From Chloroflexota bacterium (GTDB lineage Bacteria; Chloroflexota; Dehalococcoidia; SM23-28-2; HRBIN24), in assembly GCA_030550295.1 (NCBI GenBank), contig JAUQPQ010000001.1, positions 5,669-69,668 on the forward strand: DNA of 64,000 bases, given 5' to 3'. Below, piece by piece: positions 24,279 to 33,185 of the stretch. Every line of letters starts with the position of its first letter. Position 1 is the first letter of the stretch. A program made the position numbers and the translations under genes. Under the pieces are notes generated by a model. It saw only the letters and a program-made list of their open reading frames with translations, did not search any database and was not told the origin of the DNA.

Positions 24279-24716
24279 ATGGGCGTAGTAGAAGAGCTGG
24301 AGGAAACCATCGCTGCGCGTGGGTTCAGGATCACCCCCTCCCGGCGGGCCATCCTGGCGGTTATAGTTTCCCAGGGAAGGCAGTTCGCGGTGGAGGAAGT
24401 GGTGAAGCAGTTGCCAGGCGTAGGCAGGGCGACCGTCTTCCGCACGGTGCGGCTACTTTCCAAACTAGGCCTTTTATGCCGCGTTATGCAGGAGGACGGC
24501 CACCTACGCTATCGCCTCGCTGACATTCGCAGGCACCACCATCATTTGGTGTGCGTAAGATGCGGTAGGGTCCAGGACCTGGATCACTGCTTCCTTACCA
24601 CCATGACCAAAGAGATCGCTCGAGTCACGGGATACCAAGTAGAAAGGGATGTGCTGGAGATGTACGGCCGCTGTCGCGACTGTGGCGAGGCCGTACGGCC
24701 AGAAGGAGGGAGATAG
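24279..24716 (+). CDS. zur: Fur-family metal-responsive repressor (Zur-like)
   Basis: This 145-residue Fur-family protein has an N-terminal winged helix (RGFRITPSRRAILAVIV, then GRATVFRTVRLL, the recognition helix). Its C-terminal metal domain carries RHHHHLVCVRCG with CxxC and a second CRDCG pair, giving the structural zinc, plus the His cluster for the sensing site. The ATG at 24279 follows the SDR stop by 2 bases. Position directly before a ZnuABC-type operon argues for zinc sensing (inference); Mn or Fe sensing cannot be excluded. Confidence 0.88.
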   Translation: MGVVEELEETIAARGFRITPSRRAILAVIVSQGRQFAVEEVVKQLPGVGRATVFRTVRLLSKLGLLCRVMQEDGHLRYRLADIRRHHHHLVCVRCGRVQDLDHCFLTTMTKEIARVTGYQVERDVLEMYGRCRDCGEAVRPEGGR

Positions 24717-24717
24717 G

Positions 24718-25605
24718 ATGCCAAGCAGATTGCAATCGATCCTCGCCTTTTTTGTTGGGCCGTTAGTGATACTATGTATCACTAGCGGCTGTGTGCAGAA
24801 AACGGATGACGGGTTGAGGGTGGTAGCCACCACCCCCATTTTGGCCGATTTGGCGGCGCAGGTAGCGGGGCCCCAGGTTAAGGTGAAAAGCCTCATCCCT
24901 GCAGGGGCCGACCCTCACACCTTTGAGGTGGCGCCTTCCGTGGCGCGGGTAGTGGCCGAGGCCGACCTGATCGTGGCCAACGGCTTAGGGCTGGAGGGCT
25001 CCTTCTTGGGCGTGATAGAGGCTAACAAGAGCGCCCAGGCGGTGCTAGTGATATTGGGGCAAGAGGTGGCCCCAGGCGGTGAGAACGTCGACCCCCATCT
25101 ATGGCTCGATCCTAGGCTGGCTGCCGAATATGTTAAGCGTATAGCCGAGGCGATGTCCCTGGTTGACCCATCACGGGCAGATGAATATCGTCAGAGGGCC
25201 GCCATCTATATAGAGGAGCTGAGACAGCTACACGATAGGGTTCGCCAGCAGATAGCTGGCATTCCTGTGGAGAGGCGTAAGCTGGTAGCTACTCACAGGG
25301 CCTTCTCCTGGATGGCCCATGCTTACGGAATAGAAGAGGTGGGATACCTGGTTACCGCCCCAGAAGAAGAGCCTACCCCTGCCTGGCTAGCCGAGTTACG
25401 CCACCGCATCCTTTCGCAGAAGGTGCCCGCGGTATTCATTGAGCCCTATCTGGAAGCGGAGGATCAGGCCCTCTCTCAGCTGGCTGAAGAGGTGGGTATA
25501 AAGGTATGCGTATTGTACGTTGATACTCTGGACGATAAGGTATCGTCATATCTCAAACTTATGGAGTACAACGCCCAAGAACTGGTGGGGTGTCTAGGGG
25601 GATAG
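24718..25605 (+). CDS. znuA: Metal ABC transporter substrate-binding lipoprotein (ZnuA-like)
   Basis: This 295-residue cluster A-I binding protein has a signal peptide and lipobox ending ITSGC (Cys24), so it is anchored outside the membrane. Metal-ligand segments are GADPHTFE (His near 68), VDPHLWLDP, ATHRAFSWMAHAYGI and the C-terminal acidic YVDTLDD. The long His-rich loop typical of ZnuA is absent, so zinc and manganese are both possible. The ATG lies one base after the zur stop, with GGAGGG upstream. The frame continues further upstream without support. Confidence 0.9.
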   Translation: MPSRLQSILAFFVGPLVILCITSGCVQKTDDGLRVVATTPILADLAAQVAGPQVKVKSLIPAGADPHTFEVAPSVARVVAEADLIVANGLGLEGSFLGVIEANKSAQAVLVILGQEVAPGGENVDPHLWLDPRLAAEYVKRIAEAMSLVDPSRADEYRQRAAIYIEELRQLHDRVRQQIAGIPVERRKLVATHRAFSWMAHAYGIEEVGYLVTAPEEEPTPAWLAELRHRILSQKVPAVFIEPYLEAEDQALSQLAEEVGIKVCVLYVDTLDDKVSSYLKLMEYNAQELVGCLGG

Positions 25606-25606
25606 G

Positions 25607-26356
25607 ATGGGGCCATCGGCATTAGAGGTGGAAGAGCTTTGGGCAGGGTATAACGGGCATGTGGCCCTGGAAGCCGTCTCCTTCAGCATAGAGCAGGGAT
25701 GTCTAGCAGGGCTTGTGGGGCCTAACGGCTCAGGGAAGTCAACTTTGCTTCGCACCATCATAGGGCTAAAAAGGCCTTGGCGAGGCCGCATAACCGTTTT
25801 TGGTCAGCCACCTCGCAAGTCCCTTTTGGGATATATGCCTCAGGTAGAGGTGCCAGATTGGAGCCTGCCCATCACCGTCTTAGACGTCGTCCTCATGGGG
25901 CGGTATGGGAAGCTAGGAGTTTTACGTCGTCCTGGGAAGGCTGACCGCATTAAGGCTATGGAGGCCCTAGCCAGGGTAGGTATGGCTGACAAGGCGGGAC
26001 GGCGCATTCAGGAGCTCTCTGGTGGAGAGCAGAGGCGTACCTTGTTGGCAAGGGCCCTGGCCCAGGAGGCCCCCCTCCTCCTCTTGGACGAGCCCTTCGC
26101 AGGGCTGGATGCGCCCACCCAGCACGAGCTCCTGCACCTTTTCCAGGGGCTACGGCGTGAGGGATGCACCCTCTTAGTTGCAACTCACGATCTGTCTTGT
26201 GTGGCCACCCACTTTGACCATGCAGTGTTTCTCAACCGGCGGGTGGTGGCCTTTGGCCCCCTACATGAGGTGCTTACAGAAGAGGTGCTGCGTCAGACCT
26301 TTCAGCGGCATCTGCTGTTGGTGCGGGAAGGGGAAATATATGCCGAGCATGATTGA
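25607..26356 (+). CDS. znuC: Metal ABC transporter ATP-binding protein (ZnuC-like)
   Basis: This 249-residue ATPase has Walker A GPNGSGKST (38-46), the signature LSGGEQRRTLLARAL (about 137-151), Walker B LLLLDEPFAGLDAP and the switch His in ATHD. It powers the adjacent permease. It starts one base after the znuA stop and overlaps the permease gene by 17 bases. Confidence 0.94.
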   Translation: MGPSALEVEELWAGYNGHVALEAVSFSIEQGCLAGLVGPNGSGKSTLLRTIIGLKRPWRGRITVFGQPPRKSLLGYMPQVEVPDWSLPITVLDVVLMGRYGKLGVLRRPGKADRIKAMEALARVGMADKAGRRIQELSGGEQRRTLLARALAQEAPLLLLDEPFAGLDAPTQHELLHLFQGLRREGCTLLVATHDLSCVATHFDHAVFLNRRVVAFGPLHEVLTEEVLRQTFQRHLLLVREGEIYAEHD

Positions 26357-27182
26357 TGCGCTAATAGAGCCGTGGCGCCTTGAGTTCATGCAGCGGGCCC
26401 TTTTAGCGACGACCTTGGCCAGCATTACTGCTGCCCTGGTGGGCTGCTATGTGGTCCTCAGGGGGGTGGCCTTTTTAGGCGATGCCCTTCCTCATGCCAC
26501 CTTTGGTGGGGTGGCGGTGGCCTTCCTCTTGGGGGGCAACGTCTACCTGGGGGCGGCTGTGGCAGCTGTGCTTTCTGCCCTTATCATGTCCCTCCTTAGT
26601 AGGCGAGGCCTCCTTAAGCACGACACGGCGGTGGGGATGGTGTTCATCGTCGCCTTCGCCTTGGGGATGCTTTTGGCCAGCCTCCGTCCCAACTATACCT
26701 ATAACTTGGCCAACTTCATCTTTGGCAGCCCGTTGGCGGTGAGATGGGACGATATCTGGGTGATGGCGGGCATAGGGGGAGCTCTGGTGGCCCTCCTCCT
26801 TCTTTTCTGGAAGGAGATATTGGTAACAGTGTACGATCCTCCTATGGCTACCGCCTTGGGTGTTCCTGCGGCATGGGTGGAGCTGGGGCTCATGGTAGGG
26901 GTTGCTCTGGCGGCGGTGGTGGGCCTTAAAGCGGTGGGGATAGTCTTGGTGATGGCCCTTTTGGTGCTCCCACCAGCTACGGCCCAACTGGTGGCCCCTA
27001 ACCTTCCCGTCATGATGGCTATGGCGGTGGCCTTGGGAGCCCTGGCTTCAGTGTTGGGCCTGTATGTGGCTTATTACGGTGACGTATCCCCTAGCGCCTG
27101 TATAGTTCTAAGCGCAGCGGGCTTCTTCCTATTGGCCCTTGTCTGGCGCCACTTAAGGGGGAGGAGGGCTAGGAGCCCATGA
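26340..27182 (+). CDS. znuB: Metal ABC transporter permease (ZnuB/MntB-like)
   Basis: This 280-residue ABC-3 family permease has about eight or nine membrane helices, starting LEFMQRALLATTLASITAALVGCYVVLRGVAFLGDAL-type at residues 13-50; GDALPHATFGG is the family signature. The ATG at 26340 has GGAAGGGGA 6 bases upstream; the frame extends upstream inside znuC without support. It completes an SDR-zur-znuA-znuC-znuB operon and converges with a 14-base overlap on the tldE-like gene. Confidence 0.93.
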   Translation: MPSMIDALIEPWRLEFMQRALLATTLASITAALVGCYVVLRGVAFLGDALPHATFGGVAVAFLLGGNVYLGAAVAAVLSALIMSLLSRRGLLKHDTAVGMVFIVAFALGMLLASLRPNYTYNLANFIFGSPLAVRWDDIWVMAGIGGALVALLLLFWKEILVTVYDPPMATALGVPAAWVELGLMVGVALAAVVGLKAVGIVLVMALLVLPPATAQLVAPNLPVMMAMAVALGALASVLGLYVAYYGDVSPSACIVLSAAGFFLLALVWRHLRGRRARSP

Positions 27183-28710
27183 ACTGGGTTATGGGCTGCA
27201 CCTCTAGGGCCTCTACAGCTATCTCCGGGGCGTAGACGATCTCATCGGCTGCCCACACGAGGGTGGGGCGTGCCTCCCTTCCCACGCCTATTATTCCCCG
27301 AAGGACGTTGTGGATATTGTCGTTTATCCGCAGGGTGTTGGGGCGGATAGGTTCGGCCAGCCGTCCGTCCCTGATGACGAAGGAGTCGCCCACGATGGTG
27401 GCAGTGAAGTCGCCAGCCCTGAGGCCGTTGACAGGATACGTGTACCAGATGCGCCCTATGTAGAGGCCATCGCCTACGAGGCGCAGGAGCTGGGAGTGGT
27501 CCTCCTCCCCCGGAACGATGACGTTGGTAGCATGGATCCCTGGCTGCATATCGTAGTGTCTGCCACCGCCACGGGCGAAGCGAAATCCGTTACGGGGGAC
27601 GAGGGCGTGTCGCCACTGCTGGGGGTCCACCCCTAACTTCTCTTTTGCTCTAGGGTCTTTAGTGATGCGCTGGGACTCATACCAGTCGCAAAGGAGGCCT
27701 ACCAGTACGCCGTTGCGTATAAGCTCGGTGCGGCCGGTAGGGAGGCCTTCACAGGTTATGCCCTTGGAGCCGGCGAGCCCCTCGGCCGCTCCGTCGTCGA
27801 TGATGTTTAGCTTGGGGGAGGCGATCTCCTTCCCCAGCTGTCCCAAGAAGGGGGAAGCGGCGGCATACCAGGTACCCAAGGAGAGGCCGGGCAGTATGAG
27901 GTTTTCCAGGAGGTCCATAAAGGCTTGGCGCCCTAACACCACCCGGTAGCGGCCGGCTGGCACACGTACTCCCCCCACGGTGCGAACGGCCATCTCCGCT
28001 GCCTCTCGCCCCGCTTCGCCGTGGAATCGTTCCCAGTGGGTCACCGCACCGTATCCGGAGCCTTTGCTTGCCTCCCCCTCCACCATAGCTGTCACGAAGG
28101 AGAGGATGAGGGTGGACTCGTCTGTCTGGACGTGGGGCATGGCACTAGACACAATGGCCATCCTCTCCTGGAGGACGGTGACGTCCCCTCCCAAGATGAG
28201 GGCCAGCTCTTGCGGATCCCTATCCAGCAGCAGTTCAGCGCTCTGAAAGGCCTTCAGGCCCTGACGTATAATCTGCCACCCAAGGTCTACAAGCTCTTGG
28301 TCCTTTAGCTCCATTATGCGCGGGTCGTGGTAGGCGTGGAGGCGGCGCATCTCACCTGTAGGCCGGGGAAGGCTAACGAACTCGGGGTCGGCCACAGCAC
28401 CCCTCCGCGCCTTCTCCAGGGCCAACTGCACCCCGTCTAGGGAGATATCGTTAGGCTCAGAGCCGAAACCTACCAGGACGCCTTCCCCCTCAGGAGCCTG
28501 AAGCACCACCCTTATGCCGATCCCGTAGTTGGCCACCGATTTGGGCTCTTCTACGCCGTTACAGGGGAGGTGAGAGGTGTAATTGAGGCGGCAGTGGAGG
28601 ATGCCATTACAGGAGACGAAGATTTCTGCCTCCCTCACGTCCTTTTGGGCCATGAGGAACTGGAGCGCCTCTTGGGCGGCCCTCTGGAGCTCGCTTAAGG
28701 GCAGAAGCAT
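27169..28710 (-). CDS. TldE/PmbA-like protein (TldD-TldE family)
   Basis: This 513-residue protein has the TldD/PmbA fold: an N-terminal domain to about residue 200 and a C-terminal domain with GRYRVVLGRQAFMDLLENL, ITCEGLPTGRTELIRNGVLVG, and NGLRAGDFTATIVGDSFVIRDG near the end. It lacks the HExxxH zinc motif, so it is the non-catalytic TldE partner of the TldD gene downstream of tpx. Together TldD/E form a heterodimer that cleaves unfolded peptides, for example in processing modified peptides. Its length exceeds E. coli PmbA (450) by about 60 residues. Confidence 0.87.
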   Translation of the reverse strand: MLLPLSELQRAAQEALQFLMAQKDVREAEIFVSCNGILHCRLNYTSHLPCNGVEEPKSVANYGIGIRVVLQAPEGEGVLVGFGSEPNDISLDGVQLALEKARRGAVADPEFVSLPRPTGEMRRLHAYHDPRIMELKDQELVDLGWQIIRQGLKAFQSAELLLDRDPQELALILGGDVTVLQERMAIVSSAMPHVQTDESTLILSFVTAMVEGEASKGSGYGAVTHWERFHGEAGREAAEMAVRTVGGVRVPAGRYRVVLGRQAFMDLLENLILPGLSLGTWYAAASPFLGQLGKEIASPKLNIIDDGAAEGLAGSKGITCEGLPTGRTELIRNGVLVGLLCDWYESQRITKDPRAKEKLGVDPQQWRHALVPRNGFRFARGGGRHYDMQPGIHATNVIVPGEEDHSQLLRLVGDGLYIGRIWYTYPVNGLRAGDFTATIVGDSFVIRDGRLAEPIRPNTLRINDNIHNVLRGIIGVGREARPTLVWAADEIVYAPEIAVEALEVQPITQFMGS

Positions 28711-28714
28711 GGCC

Positions 28715-29245
28715 CTATGACCCTACTACCCTTCTTAGCGCATTTAAGGCCGCTTCGTAATTAGGCTCCTGGGTCACCTCGGGCACCACCTCTTTGTAGC
28801 GGATGATGCCGTCGCCATCGATGATCCAAACGGAGCGGGCCAAGAGCTGCAATTCCTTGATCAAGACGCCGAATTTGAGGCCAAAGTCGTGCTCTCGGTA
28901 GTCGCTCCACAGTTGAATGCGGTCTGCCCCGGTGGCGCCGCACCAGCGTCTAAGGGCGAAGGGTAGGTCTACGGTGACGTTGGCCATCACTACGTCGGAA
29001 GATACCTGGGAGGCTAGCTCGTTAAAGCGCTTGCCCTGGATATCGCACACAGGGGTATCTAGGGAGAGGGAGACGCTGAGGAGGACTGGTCTACCGGCGA
29101 ACTGGCTTAGGCGCACTGGCTGGAGATCGGTGTTCACTACCTGGAAGTCTGGGGCACGGTCACCTTCCTGGAGATCGGGCCCTACAAGGGTAAGGGGGCT
29201 ACCGCGGAAGGTGACAGCCCCGGGTCGCTCTATCTGTTGGGTCAT
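28715..29245 (-). CDS. tpx: Thiol peroxidase (Tpx-type peroxiredoxin)
   Basis: This 176-residue peroxiredoxin has the peroxidatic Cys in SLDTPVCDIQGKRFNE (about residue 64) and the resolving Cys in RRWCGATG (about 98), the arrangement of Tpx, which reduces lipid and hydrogen peroxides with thioredoxin. The start TFRGSPLTLVG is a Tpx hallmark. It sits between tldD and tldE in the same direction (gaps of 24 and 4 bases), which is an unusual insertion. Confidence 0.95.
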   Translation of the reverse strand: MTQQIERPGAVTFRGSPLTLVGPDLQEGDRAPDFQVVNTDLQPVRLSQFAGRPVLLSVSLSLDTPVCDIQGKRFNELASQVSSDVVMANVTVDLPFALRRWCGATGADRIQLWSDYREHDFGLKFGVLIKELQLLARSVWIIDGDGIIRYKEVVPEVTQEPNYEAALNALRRVVGS

Positions 29246-29269
29246 GGCCTGCCCTCCTTTCTTTTACCC

Positions 29270-30838
29270 CTACGTCCTGCCGCTAAGGCGGGCCCTGCTG
29301 CGCATAGTGGGCCCGCCGTTGCTCATGCGCTTCGTCTGCATAGGCTGGCCCTTGCCGCAGTTGGGTATGGCGAAGAGACGGAGATCGTTGCCTACTGCGT
29401 CTACGTTCATGAAGAAGTCCCGAGTATCAGCTATTAGGCCTCCGTCTCTGTATAGCTGGCCTAGCCGGCCACCCCTTATCTCGTACACCTTCATGGCGGT
29501 GATGCGGAAGTTCTCCCGCGATTCGGCTACAGAGGGGATCCGATGCCCCACCACGTAGTATCCCCTTTCTACTTCACGAATGATCTCCTCTGGGTCACGG
29601 TCGCCAGGGGCGAAGGCGGTGTTGGACATGCGGATAAGGGGCACGAGGTAGGCCTCTGTGGCCTTGTAATGGCCGTTGGAGGTGGTGCCCAAGATGGCTG
29701 CTGTCTGGCGAGAGCTGAGGAACTCTTCATAGATGCCGTTGCGGATGTGGTAGGCCCGGCGGGCCGGGGTGCCTTCGTCGTCGTAAAGGTAGTGGCCGAA
29801 GCCTTCTATGGTGGGGTCTGAGAAGGCCGAGACTAGGGGAGATGCCACTTGGCGGCCCACCTGGTTATCTCTTAGGTCCTTTAGGAACCACGAGCGGCCA
29901 GCGTAGGCCGTCTCCATCTTTAGGGCCCGGTCCAACTCCGATGGATGCCCCACCACTTCGTGGCAGACGAGGGCGTTGTAGTGGGGGTCGGTCACTACTA
30001 CCACTTCTTGGTCGGTAGCGGGGCAAGGAGGGGAGTGGGCCAACTCTATGGCGTCCTTGGCAAGGGCCAATGAGAAGTCCAGCAAGCTCGGATAGCGGAT
30101 GAAGGCTTCATCTACTCCCTGGGTTATCACCTCCCATCCCCGCTGATGGCCACTGAAGTCGTAAAGCTCCTGGAAGGCGTCAGGGCCCTGGACCACGACA
30201 AAGCATGTGCCTTGCGTGATAGCCCAAGTCTGATCGATGTTAGCTCCCTCGGAGCTAACGAAGAGGAGGCGCTCCAGGTGGGTCTCCGCGCCTATGTAGT
30301 TGTAGATCACCTCCCGGCTGAGGGCCTGGACCTGCCGGGAGACATGGCGAGTATACTGGGCTACCTCCTTTAGTGGTACCTCCCTGGGGTCTATCTGGTA
30401 TTGGGCGGGGATGGTGTCTTGGCGTATTTCTATGGGGGCAAGGGATAGGTCGTATAATGTGCTGGCTAGCCTTGGGAACTCTTCGCGGGCAGCGCTTTTG
30501 TGCCGGGCACTCCATAAGGCGCGGTCATAGGCGTGCTCTAGGGCCTCTTCCAACCTCTTCAAGAGCTCTCCTGCATCTGCTGCTCCTAACAGCTGGCCGA
30601 AGTAACCAGTGGCAGTGAGCTTTTCCCCAGCTATTGCCCTCACCCCGAAGGAGAAACTGTAATCCTCAGTGCTGAACTTGTCCATTCCGTTTTCCGCTAC
30701 TGCCCCTTTCCCTTGGGCTATGGCTATGCGCACGTCGACGTAGCGGCAATGGGCCTTTCGCGAGGGGTATGACATGGCTAGGTGGGCTACATCCTCACGC
30801 ACCTGATCCAGGAAGGAGAGTTCCAGCTGGTTGGCCAT
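29270..30838 (-). CDS. tldD: TldD-like zinc metalloprotease
   Basis: This 522-residue catalytic TldD-family protein carries the zinc motif HEVVGH in ALVCHEVVGHPSELDRALK and the downstream conserved acidic segments. The C-terminal region has RLGQLYRDGGLIADT, as in the family. It would form a heterodimer with the TldE-like protein encoded at 27169-28710. The final 20 residues (SNGGPTMRSRARLSGRT) are not family-like. Targets are unknown; TldD/E pairs process peptide products such as microcins or degrade short unfolded peptides. Confidence 0.9.
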   Translation of the reverse strand: MANQLELSFLDQVREDVAHLAMSYPSRKAHCRYVDVRIAIAQGKGAVAENGMDKFSTEDYSFSFGVRAIAGEKLTATGYFGQLLGAADAGELLKRLEEALEHAYDRALWSARHKSAAREEFPRLASTLYDLSLAPIEIRQDTIPAQYQIDPREVPLKEVAQYTRHVSRQVQALSREVIYNYIGAETHLERLLFVSSEGANIDQTWAITQGTCFVVVQGPDAFQELYDFSGHQRGWEVITQGVDEAFIRYPSLLDFSLALAKDAIELAHSPPCPATDQEVVVVTDPHYNALVCHEVVGHPSELDRALKMETAYAGRSWFLKDLRDNQVGRQVASPLVSAFSDPTIEGFGHYLYDDEGTPARRAYHIRNGIYEEFLSSRQTAAILGTTSNGHYKATEAYLVPLIRMSNTAFAPGDRDPEEIIREVERGYYVVGHRIPSVAESRENFRITAMKVYEIRGGRLGQLYRDGGLIADTRDFFMNVDAVGNDLRLFAIPNCGKGQPMQTKRMSNGGPTMRSRARLSGRT

Positions 30839-30907
30839 GCCCTCTATCCCTTAGGCTCATTTTAGGCTGCAGGGAGGTGGGCGTCTACAAGGCCTTGCGC
30901 CTTTATT

Positions 30908-32275
30908 GTGTTACTCTTGAGCCTGATGCAGAGGGAAACGGGCAGCCCAAGTAGGCTTTTAGCCCATGTGAATATAGTGTTCTTCTCTCAGGTAGCGAGT
31001 TATGGCCTCGCCTTTGCCTTAAGGGCCATGTTAGCCCAAGGGTTGGGGGAGGAAGGGCTGGGCACTTACTCCTTGTTCTACGTCTCGGTGCTGGTGGCGG
31101 GAGGCATTCTCAGCCTCGGTGTGGGATGGGCCAACGTCTATTACCTTAACAAGGGGCCCTATCAGCCGAGCACGTTGTTCTTTTCTAGCGCTTTGGTGTG
31201 GGCCCTAGGAGTGGGATTGGTCGTTGTTGGGGCGCTGACCCATTACTGGCTTAGAGGGGCAGGGGCTTTCGTGGGGGGCAAGGCGTACTGGCTGTACGTG
31301 CCCGCCGTGCCTACGGTGGTGGCCTATCTTTTCCTTACGTCCTTTCTGCAGGGCCAAAGAAGGTTTGGTGCCCTGGCTGGGGTGGCCGTCTCTCAGGGGC
31401 TGGCGGCTGTAACAGCAAGTGCCGCCCTTTGGGCGATAGACGAGTTGACGGTGGGCCGCATCCTAGGGGCCTGGATCGCTTCCTTCGCCATGGCCGACGT
31501 GGTCACCCTCTTCCTTTTGGCGCCCCATCGCTGGCGATGGGAGGGGGTGGTGGGAGCTTTGCTTTTCGCCCTCAAAGACCAGATCCGTTACGGAGTACAG
31601 AGCCAGCTGGGGAACCTGGCTCAGTTCTTGAACTACCGCCTTGATCACTACTTGGTGGCAGCCTTTGTTAGCAAGGGCGCTGTGGGCCAATATACGGTAG
31701 CGGTAGGGCTCAGCGAGAGCTTATGGTGGATATCGTCGGCCGTGGTGGTGGTGCTGTCGCCTCGACTTAGCGGCATGAAGAGGGAGGAAGCGGGGGAATT
31801 GGCTTTGGCTGCTGGGCGCAACGTCCTGATGGTTATGGGTGTAGCTGCCTTAGGGTTGGCCTTTCTCTCCCCTTGGGCTATTAGGTTACTTTTTGGCCGG
31901 GAATTTTTGAATGCCCATAGGCCCCTCATCATCCTGCTGCCTGGGGGCGTGGCGGCTGGGGTCTCTATGGTTTTGGGGAGTTACCTATTCAGCCAGGGTA
32001 GGGCCATCCTCAATACTGTCTCCATATGTATCGCCCTGGTGGCTACAATAATCTTAGACTTGCTTCTCATCCCTTGGCTTGAAGTGGAGGGGGCAGCTTT
32101 GTCCTCTACGTTGGCGTATGTGTTGGGCCTAATGTGCAACATCGTCTGGTACAGGGTGGTCTCAGGAAGGCCAGGATGGCACATCCTAGCTGTAGGGCGT
32201 CGCGATCTTCGCCTCTACCGCGACCTGTGGCGGGCCATCTGGGGCCGTTTCTTAGCTCAGCCCCAGGAGGAGTGA
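30908..32275 (+). CDS. Oligosaccharide flippase family membrane protein (Wzx-like)
   Basis: This protein of about 455 residues has 12 to 14 predicted membrane helices, beginning LLAHVNIVFFSQVASYGLAFALRAMLA; the GEEGLGTYSLFYVSVL segment is typical for polysaccharide-biosynthesis flippases of the MVF/MOP superfamily. It moves lipid-linked sugars across the membrane. The first possible start is GTG 30908; the ATG at 30926 is close and neither has a good ribosome site. A gene for an ADP-ribosylglycohydrolase follows after one base. Confidence 0.85.
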   Translation: MLLLSLMQRETGSPSRLLAHVNIVFFSQVASYGLAFALRAMLAQGLGEEGLGTYSLFYVSVLVAGGILSLGVGWANVYYLNKGPYQPSTLFFSSALVWALGVGLVVVGALTHYWLRGAGAFVGGKAYWLYVPAVPTVVAYLFLTSFLQGQRRFGALAGVAVSQGLAAVTASAALWAIDELTVGRILGAWIASFAMADVVTLFLLAPHRWRWEGVVGALLFALKDQIRYGVQSQLGNLAQFLNYRLDHYLVAAFVSKGAVGQYTVAVGLSESLWWISSAVVVVLSPRLSGMKREEAGELALAAGRNVLMVMGVAALGLAFLSPWAIRLLFGREFLNAHRPLIILLPGGVAAGVSMVLGSYLFSQGRAILNTVSICIALVATIILDLLLIPWLEVEGAALSSTLAYVLGLMCNIVWYRVVSGRPGWHILAVGRRDLRLYRDLWRAIWGRFLAQPQEE

Positions 32276-32276
32276 A

Positions 32277-33185
32277 ATGGACTTAGAGCGCTTCCAGGGA
32301 TGTCTGGTAGGGCTGGCAGTAGGTGATTCTCTAGGCATGCCAGCTGAAGGGCTGAGCCAAGAGGAGGTAGCGCGCCTTTTTGGCCGCATCGTCGACCTGA
32401 AGGACGGTTGGCTCCCCGCTGGCTACACTACCGATGACACTGCCCAGGCCCTTATCTTGGCTGAAAGCTTGGTGGGGAGAGGCTACCTAGACGCCGACGA
32501 TGTGGCCCGACGGCTGTTGGAGTGGTATAGTAGCTGCCCCCCCGACATAGGAACCCATACTCGGCGCGTCTTGTCCCTCATGGAGGCGGGAATGTCGTGG
32601 CAGGAGGCTACAGCAGAAGTGGAGCGTCGTTATCAACCCCTCACGGCGGGCAATGGGTCTCTGATGAGGTGTGCGCCTGTGGCTATGCGATACGCTAATG
32701 ACCTGGCGCAACTCCTGGAGGCTAGTCATCTCTCTTCCCAGATCACCCATCCTCATCCTCTGGCCTGCTACTCCTGTGCCTTCTTCAATTGCGTGTTGTC
32801 GCGCGTCCTTCGCGGCTACGACAAGTTCTCCGCCTTTTCCTTCGCCATGGAGGTGATGGCCCATGCCCCTTATGAGCTACTGGAGCGGGTAGAGGGGGTC
32901 CCTTCCAAGTCAAGGGAAGAGCTCTCGCCCACAGGCTTCGTCCTAGACACCTTGGAGTGCGCCCTTTGGGCCTGGTGGAATTTTAACGACTGGGCAGAGG
33001 CCATTATCGCCTTGGTCAATATGGGAGGGGACACCGATACTAACGCGGCAGTGGCAGGCGCCCTTTTAGGCGCCCAGTATGGCCTAGGCTCTATCCCCGA
33101 AAAGTGGCGTTTCCAGGTGAAGGAGGTGCCCCGCTGTTTGGAGCTGGCAGAGAGGCTTTTGGCTTTGGCCAGAGGGGACAGTTAG
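32277..33185 (+). CDS. ADP-ribosylglycohydrolase family protein
   Basis: This 302-residue protein of the DraG/ARH fold starts with FQGCLVGLAVGDSLGMPAEG, has TTDDTAQALILAESL near residues 44-58 and the C-terminal magnesium motif NMGGDTDTNAAVAGALLGA. These are the residues binding two metal ions. It removes ADP-ribose from proteins or small molecules; the target is unknown. It overlaps the convergent HAD gene's stop by 4 bases and follows the flippase by one base. Confidence 0.92.
   Translation: MDLERFQGCLVGLAVGDSLGMPAEGLSQEEVARLFGRIVDLKDGWLPAGYTTDDTAQALILAESLVGRGYLDADDVARRLLEWYSSCPPDIGTHTRRVLSLMEAGMSWQEATAEVERRYQPLTAGNGSLMRCAPVAMRYANDLAQLLEASHLSSQITHPHPLACYSCAFFNCVLSRVLRGYDKFSAFSFAMEVMAHAPYELLERVEGVPSKSREELSPTGFVLDTLECALWAWWNFNDWAEAIIALVNMGGDTDTNAAVAGALLGAQYGLGSIPEKWRFQVKEVPRCLELAERLLALARGDS

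Noticed and set aside
26475..27013. 170-codon and 104-codon minus-strand frames inside znuB
   Set aside because: Shadows of a membrane protein gene; low-complexity His-rich translation without support.
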